Part shown: one piece after another, positions 8,437 to 16,988 of the stretch | Layout of the letters: the number at the start of each line of letters is the position of its first letter | How positions within the stretch are numbered: the first letter of the stretch is position 1 | Origin: JAICJC01 sp963757605 | GTDB lineage: Bacteria; Actinomycetota; Thermoleophilia; Gaiellales; JAICJC01 | Assembly: GCA_963757605.1 (NCBI GenBank) | Contig: CAVWSF010000003.1 | Coordinates: forward strand, 806,001-870,000 | DNA: 64,000 nt | Direction of reading: 5' to 3' | Program-made: the position numbers and the translations under genes | The notes under the pieces: generated by a model | Told to the model about the DNA's origin: nothing | The model's database searches: none | Seen by the model: the letters and a program-made list of their open reading frames with translations, nothing else

Positions 8437-9369
8437 ATGCGCCGCCGGCTCACGCTCGCCGCGCTCTGCATCGCCGTCCTCACGGCGGGCGCGACCGCGG
8501 TCCCCGCCGGCCGCGCCGACACCGCGCCGCAGCCGCATGTGGTGGCCCCGCACCCCTGCGGCCGGATGCCGCACAAGCGGCCGGCGATCCGGCACGTGAT
8601 CGTGATGGTGCTCGAGAACAAGCCGATCACGACGATCATCGGCCACGCCGGCTTCATCACGGCCCTCGCGCACAGGTGCGGGCTCGCGGGCAACTACCAC
8701 CACAACGCCCGCGTGAGCCTCCCGAACTACCTCGCCATGACCAGCGGCTCGACGCACGGCCTGCACAAGAACTGCCCGCCGAAGCAGTGCCCGGTCAGGG
8801 GGCCGAGCATCTTCACCCAGCTTGCCAAGCACGGCAAGAAGTGGCGCGTCTACCAGGAGTCGATGCCGCGCCGCTGTGCGCGAACGTCGTCGGGGCTCTA
8901 CGCCGCCCGCCACAACCCGACCGTCTACTACCGCCGGATCGGGGATCGCCAGTGCCGCCGCCACGTCGTGCCGCTCGGCTCGCGCGCGAGGGGGCCGCTC
9001 CGCAGGGCGCTCGACCACCGCGGCACGCCGGCCTACATGTTCGTGACGCCCAACCTGTGCCACGACATGCACGACTGCGGCGTCGCGGTCGGCGACCTGT
9101 GGGTGTCGGCGTGGGTGCGGATGATCGTGAAGACCCGCGCCTACCGCGCCGGCCACACGGCGCTCTTCCTCACCTTCGACGAGGGCTCAGACCGAAACGG
9201 CCACATCGCCACGGTCGTCGTCAGCCCCTACACGCCGGTGCGAAAGGTGTCACACAAGCGCCACAGCCACTTCTCGCTCATGCGCACCACCGCCAACCTG
9301 CTCGGCATCCGGAGGTGCCTCGGAAAGGCCTGCTCGGCTCGCGGCCTTTCCAAGGCATTCCGGCTGTAG
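8437..9369 (+). CDS. secreted phosphoesterase (acid phosphatase/phospholipase C family)
   Basis: A 310-residue secreted protein with an N-terminal signal sequence (RRRLTLAALCIAVLTAGATA, likely cleaved near residue 27). The mature part matches the phosphoesterase family of AcpA-type acid phosphatases and phospholipases C: VIVMVLENKPITTIIG (metal-binding Glu-Asn), LPNYLAMTSGSTHG with the nucleophile region, FVTPNLCHDMHDCG, and LFLTFDEGSD. It is basic and His/Arg-rich, suggesting anionic phospho-substrates. It lies 3 bp behind mscL and is probably co-transcribed with it. Substrate class (lipid or small phosphomonoester) is not resolved. Confidence 0.8.
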   Translation: MRRRLTLAALCIAVLTAGATAVPAGRADTAPQPHVVAPHPCGRMPHKRPAIRHVIVMVLENKPITTIIGHAGFITALAHRCGLAGNYHHNARVSLPNYLAMTSGSTHGLHKNCPPKQCPVRGPSIFTQLAKHGKKWRVYQESMPRRCARTSSGLYAARHNPTVYYRRIGDRQCRRHVVPLGSRARGPLRRALDHRGTPAYMFVTPNLCHDMHDCGVAVGDLWVSAWVRMIVKTRAYRAGHTALFLTFDEGSDRNGHIATVVVSPYTPVRKVSHKRHSHFSLMRTTANLLGIRRCLGKACSARGLSKAFRL

Positions 9370-9389
9370 GAGGGGGAAGGGACTCCTAC
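9366..9389. terminator. putative bidirectional hairpin between convergent ORFs
   Basis: GTAGGAG and CTCCTAC form a 7-bp stem around a purine-rich loop just after the phosphoesterase stop. The arm on the far side includes the stop codon of the convergent small ORF. No T-run follows. Confidence 0.4.
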
Positions 9390-9565
9390 TGCGCAGAGGC
9401 GATTCGGCGCACGAGCGCGAACTCGAAGCGCCGGGCGTCACGTGCCGCCGGCCGATCGCCGGAAGCGGAGACCACGGTCATGCGCCGAAGCGCTGCGTCG
9501 GCGTGCTTTGCCGCCAACCTGGCGTCGGTGGTGCGATCCGTTGCGGCGATTGATGCGACGAGCAT
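9386..9565 (-). CDS. small basic protein of unknown function
   Basis: A 59-residue ORF starting MLVASIAATDRTTDARLA and ending RRFEFALVRRIASAQ; Ala/Arg-rich, no signal peptide or membrane segment, no family recognised. Support for reality comes from context: a well-spaced minus-strand promoter (TTGACG, 17 bp, TATCTG at 9646-9674) lies about 80 bp upstream, a G-run sits 9 nt before ATG, and the ORF ends in a hairpin shared with the convergent phosphoesterase. It resembles in size and composition the small ORF at 33262-33438. The rest of 9566-9802 holds this promoter and the leader of the CoxS operon. Confidence 0.45.
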   Translation of the reverse strand: MLVASIAATDRTTDARLAAKHADAALRRMTVVSASGDRPAARDARRFEFALVRRIASAQ

Positions 9566-9645
9566 AGTGACGACCCCCTGGTGAGTAGTGGGCGGCGCCG
9601 CCTCGTGACCCCCGTGCAGTCGGCGGCGCCGTGCCCAATACACTC

Positions 9646-9674
9646 CAGATAGCCCACCCCCGGACGGGCGTCAA
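9646..9674 (-). promoter_or_regulatory. sigma-70-type promoter
   Basis: On the minus strand TTGACG and TATCTG are separated by exactly 17 bp, a good housekeeping promoter. It reads toward the small ORF ending at 9386 and away from the CoxS operon. Confidence 0.55.
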
Positions 9675-9802
9675 TGTGTTTCCGGGAGTCCATACGATTC
9701 CTTTACGGGTGACGAAATTGCTACAGGTCCCTTGCAGCGGCGTCGCCAAGGGTGTAGACCATCGCCGCACTCACATCCAGGCTCCCTGCGGAAGGAGATC
9801 CG

Positions 9803-10273
9803 GTGAAACGGGCGGTCACCATCTCGGTGAACGGGGTGTCTCACACGACGGGAGTCGAGCCGCGCATGCTGCTCGTCCACCTCCTCCGTGAGCACCTGAA
9901 TCTCACAGGCACCCACGTCGGCTGCGACACGTCGAACTGCGGCGCGTGCACCGTGTGGCTCGACGGCATGGCCGTCAAGTCGTGCACCGTCCTCGCCGTC
10001 CAGGCAAACGGCTCGGAGGTGACGACGATCGAAGGCGTCTCCGAGAACGGCGACCTGCACCCGATGCAGCGCGCCTTCCACGAAACCCACGGGCTCCAGT
10101 GCGGCTACTGCACGCCGGGAATGGTGATGACGGCGATCAAGCTGCTCGAATCGAACCCCGACCCGTCCGACGAGGAGATCCGGCGCGGGCTCGAGGGCAA
10201 CCTGTGCCGCTGCACCGGCTACGAGAACATCGTGGCCGCCGTGCGGCAGGCCGCCTCGGGGGTGACGGTCTGA
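9803..10273 (+). CDS. coxS: CoxS-like [2Fe-2S] subunit of a molybdenum hydroxylase
   Basis: A 156-residue iron-sulfur subunit of the xanthine dehydrogenase/CO dehydrogenase family. The plant-type [2Fe-2S] site is GCDTSNCGACTV with a fourth Cys in VKSCTV. The second cluster, in the C-terminal four-helix domain, uses LQCGYCTPGM and NLCRCTGY. It passes electrons from the Mo site to FAD. It starts at GTG, five bases after a strong GAAGGAG ribosome site, which fixes the start. Its stop overlaps the ATG of the large subunit. Length is normal for CoxS/small subunits. Confidence 0.92.
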   Translation: MKRAVTISVNGVSHTTGVEPRMLLVHLLREHLNLTGTHVGCDTSNCGACTVWLDGMAVKSCTVLAVQANGSEVTTIEGVSENGDLHPMQRAFHETHGLQCGYCTPGMVMTAIKLLESNPDPSDEEIRRGLEGNLCRCTGYENIVAAVRQAASGVTV

Positions 10274-12621
10274 TGGCCATCGCAACCGAGCGGGGAAAGG
10301 GCATCGGGCAGGCCGTCCACCGCAAGGAGGACAAGAAGCTCCTGACCGGCAAGGCCCGGTACGTCGACGACCTGAAGCTCCCCGGCATGCAGCACATGGC
10401 GGTCGTGCGAAGCACGCACGCGCACGCCGACATCACGGGCATCGACACGTCGAAGGCCAAGGGCATGCCCGGCGTCACCGCCGTCCTCACCGGCGACGAC
10501 CTCGAGTTCGCGGCCGGCGTGCCGTGCGCCTCGAACCCGACCGGCGACATGGTGCACCCGCTGCGCCCGCCGCTCGCCAAGGGGCGTGTGCGCCACGCGG
10601 GCGAGCCGGTGGCGGTCGTGCTCGCGACCGACCGCTACGCCGCTGCCGACGCCGCCGCCATGGTCGAGGTCTCCTACAGCCCGCTCCCTGCGGTCATCAC
10701 GCCGGACCAGGCGCTGGCCGACGGGGCGCCCAGGGTGCACGAGGAGCTCGACTCGAACGTCGGGCTCGTCCTGGCCCACAAGACCGACAACGTCGAGGAC
10801 GCGTTCGCGAAGGCCGACGTGGTCGTGAAGCACACGATCCGAAACCAGCGGCTGATCCACGTCCCCATCGAGACCCGCGGCGTGGTCGCCGACTGGAACA
10901 CGGCCTCCGACGAGCTCACCGTCCACAGCTCGACCCAGGTGCCGCACTTCCTGCGCACGTTCCTTGCGATCGTGTGCGGTGTGAGCGAGGCCAAGGTGCG
11001 GGCGATCGCGCCCGACGTGGGCGGCGGCTTCGGCTCGAAGCTGAACGCCTACGCCGAGGAGTTCATCGCGGCCGCGGCGTCGCAGAAGATCGGCGTGCCG
11101 GTCAAGTGGATCGAGGAGCGCTCCGAGGCAATGCTCGCCACGTGCCACGGCCGCGCCCAAGACGCGCACATGGAGCTGGCGGCGACGAAGGACGGCAAGG
11201 TGCTCGCGATGCGGGCCCACTACGTCCAGGACTACGGCTCCTACCTCCAGATGCTGACGCCGCTCATCTCGCAGCTCACGCTGCTCATGTCGCCGGGCGC
11301 CTACGCGATCCCGGAGGTCGACGTCACCGTCACGAACGTCTACACGAACACGGTGCCGACCGACGCCCTGCGCGGTGCGGGCCGGCCCGAGGCCACCCAC
11401 GCGATCGAGCGCATGATGGACATCCTGGCGCTCGAGCTCGGCATGAGCCGCACCGACGTGCGGCGCCGGAACTTCCCCGAGGAGTTCCCGTTCACGACCG
11501 CGATCGGGCTCATGTACGACTCCGGCGACTATGGAAAGACGCTCGACAAGCTACTCGAGCTGTCCGACTCGAAGGACGAGTTCGAGAAGCGGCGGGCCGA
11601 GGCCGACGCGCGCGGGAAGCTGCTCGGGCGCGGGCTCTCGACCTGGGTCGAGGTGTGCGGCTTCGTGCCGTCGGACGTGGCCCGAAGCGCGCTCGGCCTG
11701 ACGCCGGGCGGCTGGGAGAGCTCGACGGTGCGCATGCACCCGACCGGCAAGGTGACGGTCATCACCGGCACCTCGCCGCACGGCCAGGGGCACGCCACGT
11801 CCTGGTCGCAGATCATCGAGACCGAGCTCGGCATCCCGTTCGACGACGTCGAGGTGATCCACGGCGACACGGCGTTCGCGCCGTACGGGCTCGGCACCTA
11901 CGGGAGCCGCAGCGTGGCGGTCGGCGGGACGGCTGTCCACCTCGCCGCCACCCAGCTGCGCGACAAGGCCCGGCTGGTGGCGGCCCAGATGCTCGAGGCC
12001 TCCTCCGACGACCTCGACTTCGAGGACGGCACGTTCTCGGTCAAGGGCAGCCCCGACAAGAGCGTCACCATGCAGGAGGTCGCGTTCCGCGCCTGGCAGG
12101 CGTTCGACATGCCCGCGGGCGTGACGCCGGGGCTCGACGAGACGGTGTTCTTCGACCCGCCGAATTGCGTCTTCCCGTTCGGCGCCCATGGGTGCGAGGT
12201 GGAGGTCGACAAGGAGACCGGCAAGGTCGAGATCACGAGCTACATCGCGGTCGACGACTGCGGCAACGTCATCAACCCGACGATCGTCGCCGGCCAGGTG
12301 CACGGCGGCGTCGCCCACGGGATCGGCCAGGCGCTCTATGAGGGCGCCGTGTACGACTCGAACGGGCAGCTCCTGACAGGGTCGCTCGTCGAGTACGTCA
12401 TCCCGTCGGCGGTCGAGGTGCCGTCGATCCAGACGCACCGCACGGTCACGCCCTCGCCGACGAACCCGCTCGGCGTGAAGGGCATCGGCGAGGCCGGCAC
12501 GATCGCCTCGACGCCGGCCGTGGTCGGCGCCGTGTGCAACGCGCTCGGCGTCCGTGACCTCGACATGCCGCTCCAGCCGGAGACGGTCTGGCGAGCGATG
12601 GAGAAAGGAGGCGCGGCATGA
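10273..12621 (+). CDS. coxL: CoxL-like molybdopterin-binding large subunit (form II/xanthine dehydrogenase type)
   Basis: A 782-residue catalytic subunit that would bind molybdopterin-cytosine dinucleotide. Visible motifs: GIGQAVHRKEDKKLLTGKARYVDDL at the start, VGGGFGSK near residue 258, ALRGAGRPEATHA near 374, GQGHATSWSQI near 500, GTYGSRSVAVGG near 545, and the catalytic-Glu region GVKGIGEAGTIASTP near 745. True form I CO dehydrogenases have AYxCSFR at the active-site loop; here it is ALRGAGR, close to the AYRGAGR of form II. So CO oxidation should not be assumed; an aromatic, purine or aldehyde substrate is as likely. ATG 10273 is fixed by overlap with CoxS. Confidence 0.88.
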   Translation: MAIATERGKGIGQAVHRKEDKKLLTGKARYVDDLKLPGMQHMAVVRSTHAHADITGIDTSKAKGMPGVTAVLTGDDLEFAAGVPCASNPTGDMVHPLRPPLAKGRVRHAGEPVAVVLATDRYAAADAAAMVEVSYSPLPAVITPDQALADGAPRVHEELDSNVGLVLAHKTDNVEDAFAKADVVVKHTIRNQRLIHVPIETRGVVADWNTASDELTVHSSTQVPHFLRTFLAIVCGVSEAKVRAIAPDVGGGFGSKLNAYAEEFIAAAASQKIGVPVKWIEERSEAMLATCHGRAQDAHMELAATKDGKVLAMRAHYVQDYGSYLQMLTPLISQLTLLMSPGAYAIPEVDVTVTNVYTNTVPTDALRGAGRPEATHAIERMMDILALELGMSRTDVRRRNFPEEFPFTTAIGLMYDSGDYGKTLDKLLELSDSKDEFEKRRAEADARGKLLGRGLSTWVEVCGFVPSDVARSALGLTPGGWESSTVRMHPTGKVTVITGTSPHGQGHATSWSQIIETELGIPFDDVEVIHGDTAFAPYGLGTYGSRSVAVGGTAVHLAATQLRDKARLVAAQMLEASSDDLDFEDGTFSVKGSPDKSVTMQEVAFRAWQAFDMPAGVTPGLDETVFFDPPNCVFPFGAHGCEVEVDKETGKVEITSYIAVDDCGNVINPTIVAGQVHGGVAHGIGQALYEGAVYDSNGQLLTGSLVEYVIPSAVEVPSIQTHRTVTPSPTNPLGVKGIGEAGTIASTPAVVGAVCNALGVRDLDMPLQPETVWRAMEKGGAA

Positions 12622-13436
12622 TCCCGCAGACGTTCGAGTACGAGCAGCCGGAGTCGGTCGCCGACGCGATCGCGATGCTCGGCAAGCACGGCGGCGAGGC
12701 GCGCATCCTCGCGGGCGGGCACTCGCTCGTCCCGCTGATGAAGCTGCGGCTGGCGGCGCCCGACGCGCTGATCGACATCGGCGGGATCGCCTCGCTTCGG
12801 GGGATCACCGACACGCCGGACGCGATCACGATCGGCGCGCTGACGACGCACGCCCAGGTGGCGAGCTCGCAGGTGATCGCGGGCGGCTGCCCGATCCTCG
12901 CGGAGACGGCGGCCGGGATCGGCGATGCCCAGGTGCGAAACCGGGGAACGATCGGCGGGTCGATCGCCAACGCCGACCCCCACGGCGACCTGCCGGCGGT
13001 CTTCCTCGCCCTCGGTGGCGAGGCGACCGCGGAGGGCCCGAACGGCGAGCGCACGATCGCCGCCGCCGACCTCTTCGTCGACTACCTCCAGACGTCGCTC
13101 TCGCAGGACGAGATCGTGACGTCGGTGCGGGTGCCGAAGGCGGCCAAGAGCGCGTACGTCAAGTTCAACCGGCGGGCCCAGGACTGGGCGATCGTGGGGG
13201 CGGCGGCCGTCGTGGACGGCGCGTCGGCCCGGATCGCGCTTACCGGCGTGGCGTCGAAGCCGGTGCGGGCGTCGGCGGCCGAGGCGGCCTTCACGGGCTC
13301 GAACGCGTCGGAGGCGGCCGGGCACGCGGCGGACGGGCTCGACCCGCCGTCCGACACGGCGGCATCGGGCGAGTACCGGGCCCACCTGGCGCGCGTCCTC
13401 GTCCGCCGGGCCCTCGAAGCCGCGATGGCGCGGTAG
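12618..13436 (+). CDS. coxM: CoxM-like FAD-binding subunit
   Basis: A 272-residue flavoprotein subunit of the molybdenum hydroxylase, starting with an ATGA overlap on CoxL. FAD-binding motifs are ILAGGHSLVPLMKLRLA near residue 33 and VRNRGTIGGSIANADPHGD near 105. It takes electrons from the CoxS clusters and hands them to an acceptor. Its length is slightly under the usual 285-290. Gene order S-L-M differs from the M-S-L order of classical form I cox operons. Confidence 0.92.
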   Translation: MIPQTFEYEQPESVADAIAMLGKHGGEARILAGGHSLVPLMKLRLAAPDALIDIGGIASLRGITDTPDAITIGALTTHAQVASSQVIAGGCPILAETAAGIGDAQVRNRGTIGGSIANADPHGDLPAVFLALGGEATAEGPNGERTIAAADLFVDYLQTSLSQDEIVTSVRVPKAAKSAYVKFNRRAQDWAIVGAAAVVDGASARIALTGVASKPVRASAAEAAFTGSNASEAAGHAADGLDPPSDTAASGEYRAHLARVLVRRALEAAMAR

Positions 13437-13439
13437 CGG

Positions 13440-14042
13440 ATGCAGTTCTCGAACGAGTTCACCACCCCGGCGGCGCCCGACGAGGTCTTCACGACCTTGA
13501 TGGACGTGCGCGGCGTCGCCGGGTGCCTGCCGGGAGCCTCGATCGGCGCGGACACCGGCGACGGCGGCCTCGAGGCGACGGTCGCCGTCAAGGTCGGGCC
13601 GATCCGGATGTCGTACGGCGGCACCGTCCACGTGATCGAGCGCGACGATGCGGCCCGCACGGCCTCGATGCGCGTGCGGGCCCGCGAGCAGCGCGGGCAG
13701 GGGACGGCGGAGGCGACCCTGGGGCTGGCCGTCGCCGAGGACGACGGGGGCGGCTCGCGGGCGACTGTCACGACCGACCTGATGGTCACCGGCCGGGTCG
13801 CCCAGATGGGGGCGGGCATCATGCAGGACGTCGCGTCGTCGATGGTCGACGACTTCGCCGCCTGCCTGAGCGCGCGGCTGGCGCCGGCGGCTCCGGCGGC
13901 TCCGGCGGCGGGGGCGGCAGAGGCCGCGCCGCCGCCGCCTCCTCCTCCGGCGCATCAGACCGCGCGCGAGGTCAAGGCCCTGCCGCTGCTCTGGAAGGCG
14001 CTTCGGGCCCGGCTGGCTCGCCTGTTCGGCCGCCGCTCGTAA
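13440..14042 (+). CDS. coxG: CoxG-like SRPBCC protein
   Basis: A 200-residue protein with an SRPBCC (START-like) domain of the CoxG type over residues 1-150: MQFSNEFTTPAAPDEVFTTL, then GCLPGASI. A flexible Ala/Pro linker (about residues 151-175, with a run of prolines) leads to a short basic C-terminal helix. Known CoxG proteins recruit the Mo hydroxylase to the membrane or carry quinone to it, and the basic tail fits membrane contact. It is the last gene of the operon, 3 bp after CoxM. Its 3' end overlaps the convergent gene 13972-14475 by about 70 bp. Confidence 0.85.
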   Translation: MQFSNEFTTPAAPDEVFTTLMDVRGVAGCLPGASIGADTGDGGLEATVAVKVGPIRMSYGGTVHVIERDDAARTASMRVRAREQRGQGTAEATLGLAVAEDDGGGSRATVTTDLMVTGRVAQMGAGIMQDVASSMVDDFAACLSARLAPAAPAAPAAGAAEAAPPPPPPPAHQTAREVKALPLLWKALRARLARLFGRRS

Positions 14043-14475
14043 GCCACCGCCGCTCGGCGTACCAGCGCATCATCGTTCGCGGGCTCGGAGGGTTCGCCCC
14101 GGAGCCCGCGACGAGTTCCTGCAGGCGCTCGATCACCGGCCGGGGCAGCTCGCCGGCGGCGAAGCGCCGCTCGGCCTCCCGGCGAAGATCCACCCAGGTG
14201 TAGCTCCCCGGCCGCGGCCTGACCGCGTCGCACGGCTGAAGCGCCTTCACGTGCGCGTCGAGCGCCCGCCTCCGGGCGACCGTCAGGCAGCCGTTGGCGG
14301 CCCAGATCCGCTCGAGCGACCCCGCGAAGTCCCGGCCGCCACGCAGGCGCTGCAGTTCGGGCGAGCCGTGCTCTGCACAGACCCAGATCACGATGCCGTA
14401 CCCGAGCGCCAGCGGCCTCGTGCCGCTGAACGGTCGGTGTCCACAGAGCGCACAATCGAAGGCCGGCTCATCCAT
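13972..14475 (-). CDS. hypothetical protein with N-terminal zinc-binding cysteines
   Basis: About 167 residues from ATG 14475 (GTG 14493 would add six). The N-terminus MDEPAFDCALCGHRPFSG has a C-x-x-C knuckle and is followed by IVIWVCAEHG, giving a possible Cys/His zinc site. The C-terminal part (VIERLQELV to RTMMRWYAERRWL) is helical and could be a winged or HTH-like segment. No family recognised. It converges on and overlaps coxG by 71 bp, so the last 24 residues could be an annotation artefact. Confidence 0.6.
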   Translation of the reverse strand: MDEPAFDCALCGHRPFSGTRPLALGYGIVIWVCAEHGSPELQRLRGGRDFAGSLERIWAANGCLTVARRRALDAHVKALQPCDAVRPRPGSYTWVDLRREAERRFAAGELPRPVIERLQELVAGSGANPPSPRTMMRWYAERRWLTSGGRTGEPAGPEAPSRAAAGP

Positions 14476-14567
14476 CCCGCTCCGAGCATGCACGCACTCG
14501 GCCCGGCTGTCTGCGCCGGATCTGTCACAACTCCATCACGGCCGAGGGTGCGTTACCTGGTATCCCT

Positions 14568-16748
14568 CTAGGCGGCGCGGCGGGCGCGGCTGCGAACGAG
14601 CGGCGCGACCTCGGGCGCCGGCACCGCCGGCGAGAAGAGGAAGCCTTGGCCGAAGACGCAGCCCTCGCCGACCAGGAACGCGCGCTGCTCCTCGGTCTCG
14701 ATCCCCTCTGCCAGCGGCTGGAGCCCGAGGTTGCGGGCGAGCTGGATGATCGCCGAGACGAGGACGACCGCGCTCCTGTCGGTCGGCAGGTCGTGCACGA
14801 ACGAGCGGTCGATCTTGAGCGTCGTCACCATCATCTGCGAGAGGCGCGAGAGCGACGAATGGCCGGTGCCGAAGTCGTCAATCGCCAGGCGCAGGCCGCG
14901 CTCGTGGAGCTCGTTCAGGATCGGCTCGATCCGGCCGCCGTCCTCGCCGATCGCCGACTCGGTGATCTCGATCATGAGCCGGCCCGCGTGCAGGCCGAAG
15001 TGCTCGATCGTCTTCAGGACGTGGCGCATCGCGGTCGGCTGCCACAGCGCAGGCGGCATGTTCACCGAGACGTAGACGTCGAGCCCCTGCGAGCGCCACT
15101 CGGCGCCCTGCCGGCAGGCCTCCTCGATCACCCAGTCCGACAGCGGGCCGATGACGCCCGTGCGCTCGGCCAGCGGGATGAACTCCTTCGGCGGCACCAT
15201 GCCCCTGGCCGGGTCGTTCCAGCGCACGAGGGCCTCGACGCCCACGACGCTTCCCGTCTCGAGCTCGATCAGCGGCTGGTAGTGCAGCACCATCTCGCCG
15301 CGCGCGACCGCTCCGCGCAGCCGGCCGGCCATCGAGAGCTGCGCGACCCGGTCGTGCCCGTCCGAGGCGTAGAGCTGGTAGCCGTCGCGGCCTGACTCCT
15401 TGACCTTGTACATCGCGATGTCGCCGTTCTTCAGCATCCCCTCGGCGTCGGTCGCGTCGACGGGGAACATGCTGATGCCAATTGACGCGCTCGTGTGCAG
15501 CTCGGTCCCCGCGACCAGGAACGGCGCGTGGAGCGCAAACTGCACCTTGCGGGCGATCTGGTCGCAGGCCGTGCGCATCCACTCCGGCTCGGCCCTGTGG
15601 CCGTCGAAGTCGCCGATCAGGATGAGGAACTCGTCGCCGCCCTGCCGGGCGACCAGGTCGCCGGCCCGCGTCACCGACCCGAGCCGCTCGGCCACCTGGC
15701 GCAGCAGCTCGTCGCCGGCGGAGTGGCCGAAGCTGTCGTTCACGAGCTTGAAGTCGTCGAGGTCGATGAAGAGGACGGCCGCGCCCGACCCGGTCCGGCG
15801 TGCGCGGGCCAGCACGAGCTCGAGATGCTCGTTGAACATCGCCCGGTTCGGCAGGCCGGTCAGCGGGTCGTGGTAGGCGAGGTGCGCGAGCCGCTCCTCG
15901 GCGCACTTGCGCTCGGTGATGTCGAGCAGGAAGCCCTGGCGGAAGAGCGGCGTGCCGTCGGGGGCGCACACCTGCACCGTGCGGTCGAGCACCCACACCG
16001 TGCGGCCGTCGTGCGCGAGCAGGCGGTACTCCTCCTCGAAGGTCGACCCCTCCTCCTGGCACGTGGTCGACGATGCCGCCACCCACTCGCGGTCCTCGGG
16101 GTGGAGGATCCGGCCGAAGAGCGCGCCGCCGTCGGACACCCAGTTGTCAGGCGAGTAGCCCAGAACGGGCTCGATGTGCGGGCTGATGTACGTCATGTGC
16201 CCCTCGAGGGAGTTCACGTACGTGCCGACCGGCATGTCCTCGACCAGCTTGCGGTAGCGCCACTCGGCCGCCCGCAGCTCCTTCTCGGCCCGCTCGCGCT
16301 CGGTGATGTCGCGGCTCAGCCGTGCGTAGAGGAGCGCGTTTGCGATCGCGCTTGCGACGACGTCGGCCAGCGACTGGAAGAGCTCGATCTCGTGGCGGGC
16401 GAACTCGTGCCGCTCGTGGTAGCGGATCCGCATCACGCCGACCGCCTCGTCGCGGGACACAAGAGCGGTCACGAGCGCCGAGCCGTCCTCGCCCTCGACC
16501 ACCTCGGGGTCATGCGTCTTCAGCACCCGCCGGGCGGCGTCGACGTCGGCGTCCCGGGCCGGCGCGCCGCTCCCGAAGGCGACGAGGCCCCTGGCCTCGC
16601 GGTCGTAGCGCTCGAGCGAGACCGCGTGCGCGCCGGTCAGGGCGGCCGCGCACAGCCCGACCTCGCGCAGGACGTCGTCGAGATCCAAACAGGACGCCAG
16701 CTTCCGCGAGAGGTCGAAAAGGGCATCCAGACGGCCGGGGGTAGCCAT
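14568..16748 (-). CDS. GAF-PAS-GGDEF-EAL cyclic-di-GMP signalling protein
   Basis: A 726-residue cytoplasmic bifunctional c-di-GMP enzyme. Order: GAF (about 15-160), PAS/PAC (about 175-290, ending DITERK), GGDEF (about 300-465), EAL (about 480-715). The cyclase motif RQGGDEFLILIG is intact. The phosphodiesterase set is also intact: GVEALVRW, MIEITES, DDFGTGHSSLSRL, LKIDRSFV and AEGIETEEQ. So both synthesis and hydrolysis are possible, with GAF and PAS as input. No membrane segment was seen. ATG 16748 is chosen because the frame stays open upstream only through the riboswitch and terC region on the other strand. Confidence 0.9.
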   Translation of the reverse strand: MATPGRLDALFDLSRKLASCLDLDDVLREVGLCAAALTGAHAVSLERYDREARGLVAFGSGAPARDADVDAARRVLKTHDPEVVEGEDGSALVTALVSRDEAVGVMRIRYHERHEFARHEIELFQSLADVVASAIANALLYARLSRDITERERAEKELRAAEWRYRKLVEDMPVGTYVNSLEGHMTYISPHIEPVLGYSPDNWVSDGGALFGRILHPEDREWVAASSTTCQEEGSTFEEEYRLLAHDGRTVWVLDRTVQVCAPDGTPLFRQGFLLDITERKCAEERLAHLAYHDPLTGLPNRAMFNEHLELVLARARRTGSGAAVLFIDLDDFKLVNDSFGHSAGDELLRQVAERLGSVTRAGDLVARQGGDEFLILIGDFDGHRAEPEWMRTACDQIARKVQFALHAPFLVAGTELHTSASIGISMFPVDATDAEGMLKNGDIAMYKVKESGRDGYQLYASDGHDRVAQLSMAGRLRGAVARGEMVLHYQPLIELETGSVVGVEALVRWNDPARGMVPPKEFIPLAERTGVIGPLSDWVIEEACRQGAEWRSQGLDVYVSVNMPPALWQPTAMRHVLKTIEHFGLHAGRLMIEITESAIGEDGGRIEPILNELHERGLRLAIDDFGTGHSSLSRLSQMMVTTLKIDRSFVHDLPTDRSAVVLVSAIIQLARNLGLQPLAEGIETEEQRAFLVGEGCVFGQGFLFSPAVPAPEVAPLVRSRARRAA

Positions 16749-16870
16749 GCTGGCACTATCGGACGCCGGATTCGCCGCCTTGAGCATTACCGCACGGAAT
16801 TGCCGTCGTCCCGAAATTGGGAGCGTGTTGGACGCGGCGGGCGGACGGCCCCGATCGCAGCTACAGTCGC

Positions 16871-16981
16871 AGCGGAAGGGGAGTAGCCCGCCAAGCGGCA
16901 GCGTCGTCAGTACGGCCTTCGGGCCCGGCGCTCCGGCCCTCCGGGGCGGTGAGACCTTCGGAGCCGTTCGAGCCGAAGGAG
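16871..16981 (+). promoter_or_regulatory. yybP-ykoY manganese riboswitch with SD-sequestering hairpin
   Basis: The leader of terC contains GGGGAGTAGC (16878-16887) and GGTGAGACCTTCGG (near 16948-16961), the two most conserved blocks of the yybP-ykoY (Mn2+) riboswitch, separated by GC-rich helices. P1 can form between GGAAGG (16874-16879) and CCTTC (16955-16959). Downstream, CCTTCGG (16955-16961) can instead pair perfectly with CCGAAGG (16973-16979), which overlaps the ribosome site GAAGGAG in front of TTG 16989. This predicts a translational ON switch: bound Mn2+ stabilises P1 and frees the ribosome site. Confidence 0.9.
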
Positions 16982-16988
16982 CCGCCCG

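Noticed and set aside
9566..9802. Promoter for the CoxS operon
   Set aside because: The region contains only a promoter facing the other way; nothing with acceptable -35/-10 spacing was found on the plus strand, so I did not annotate one.
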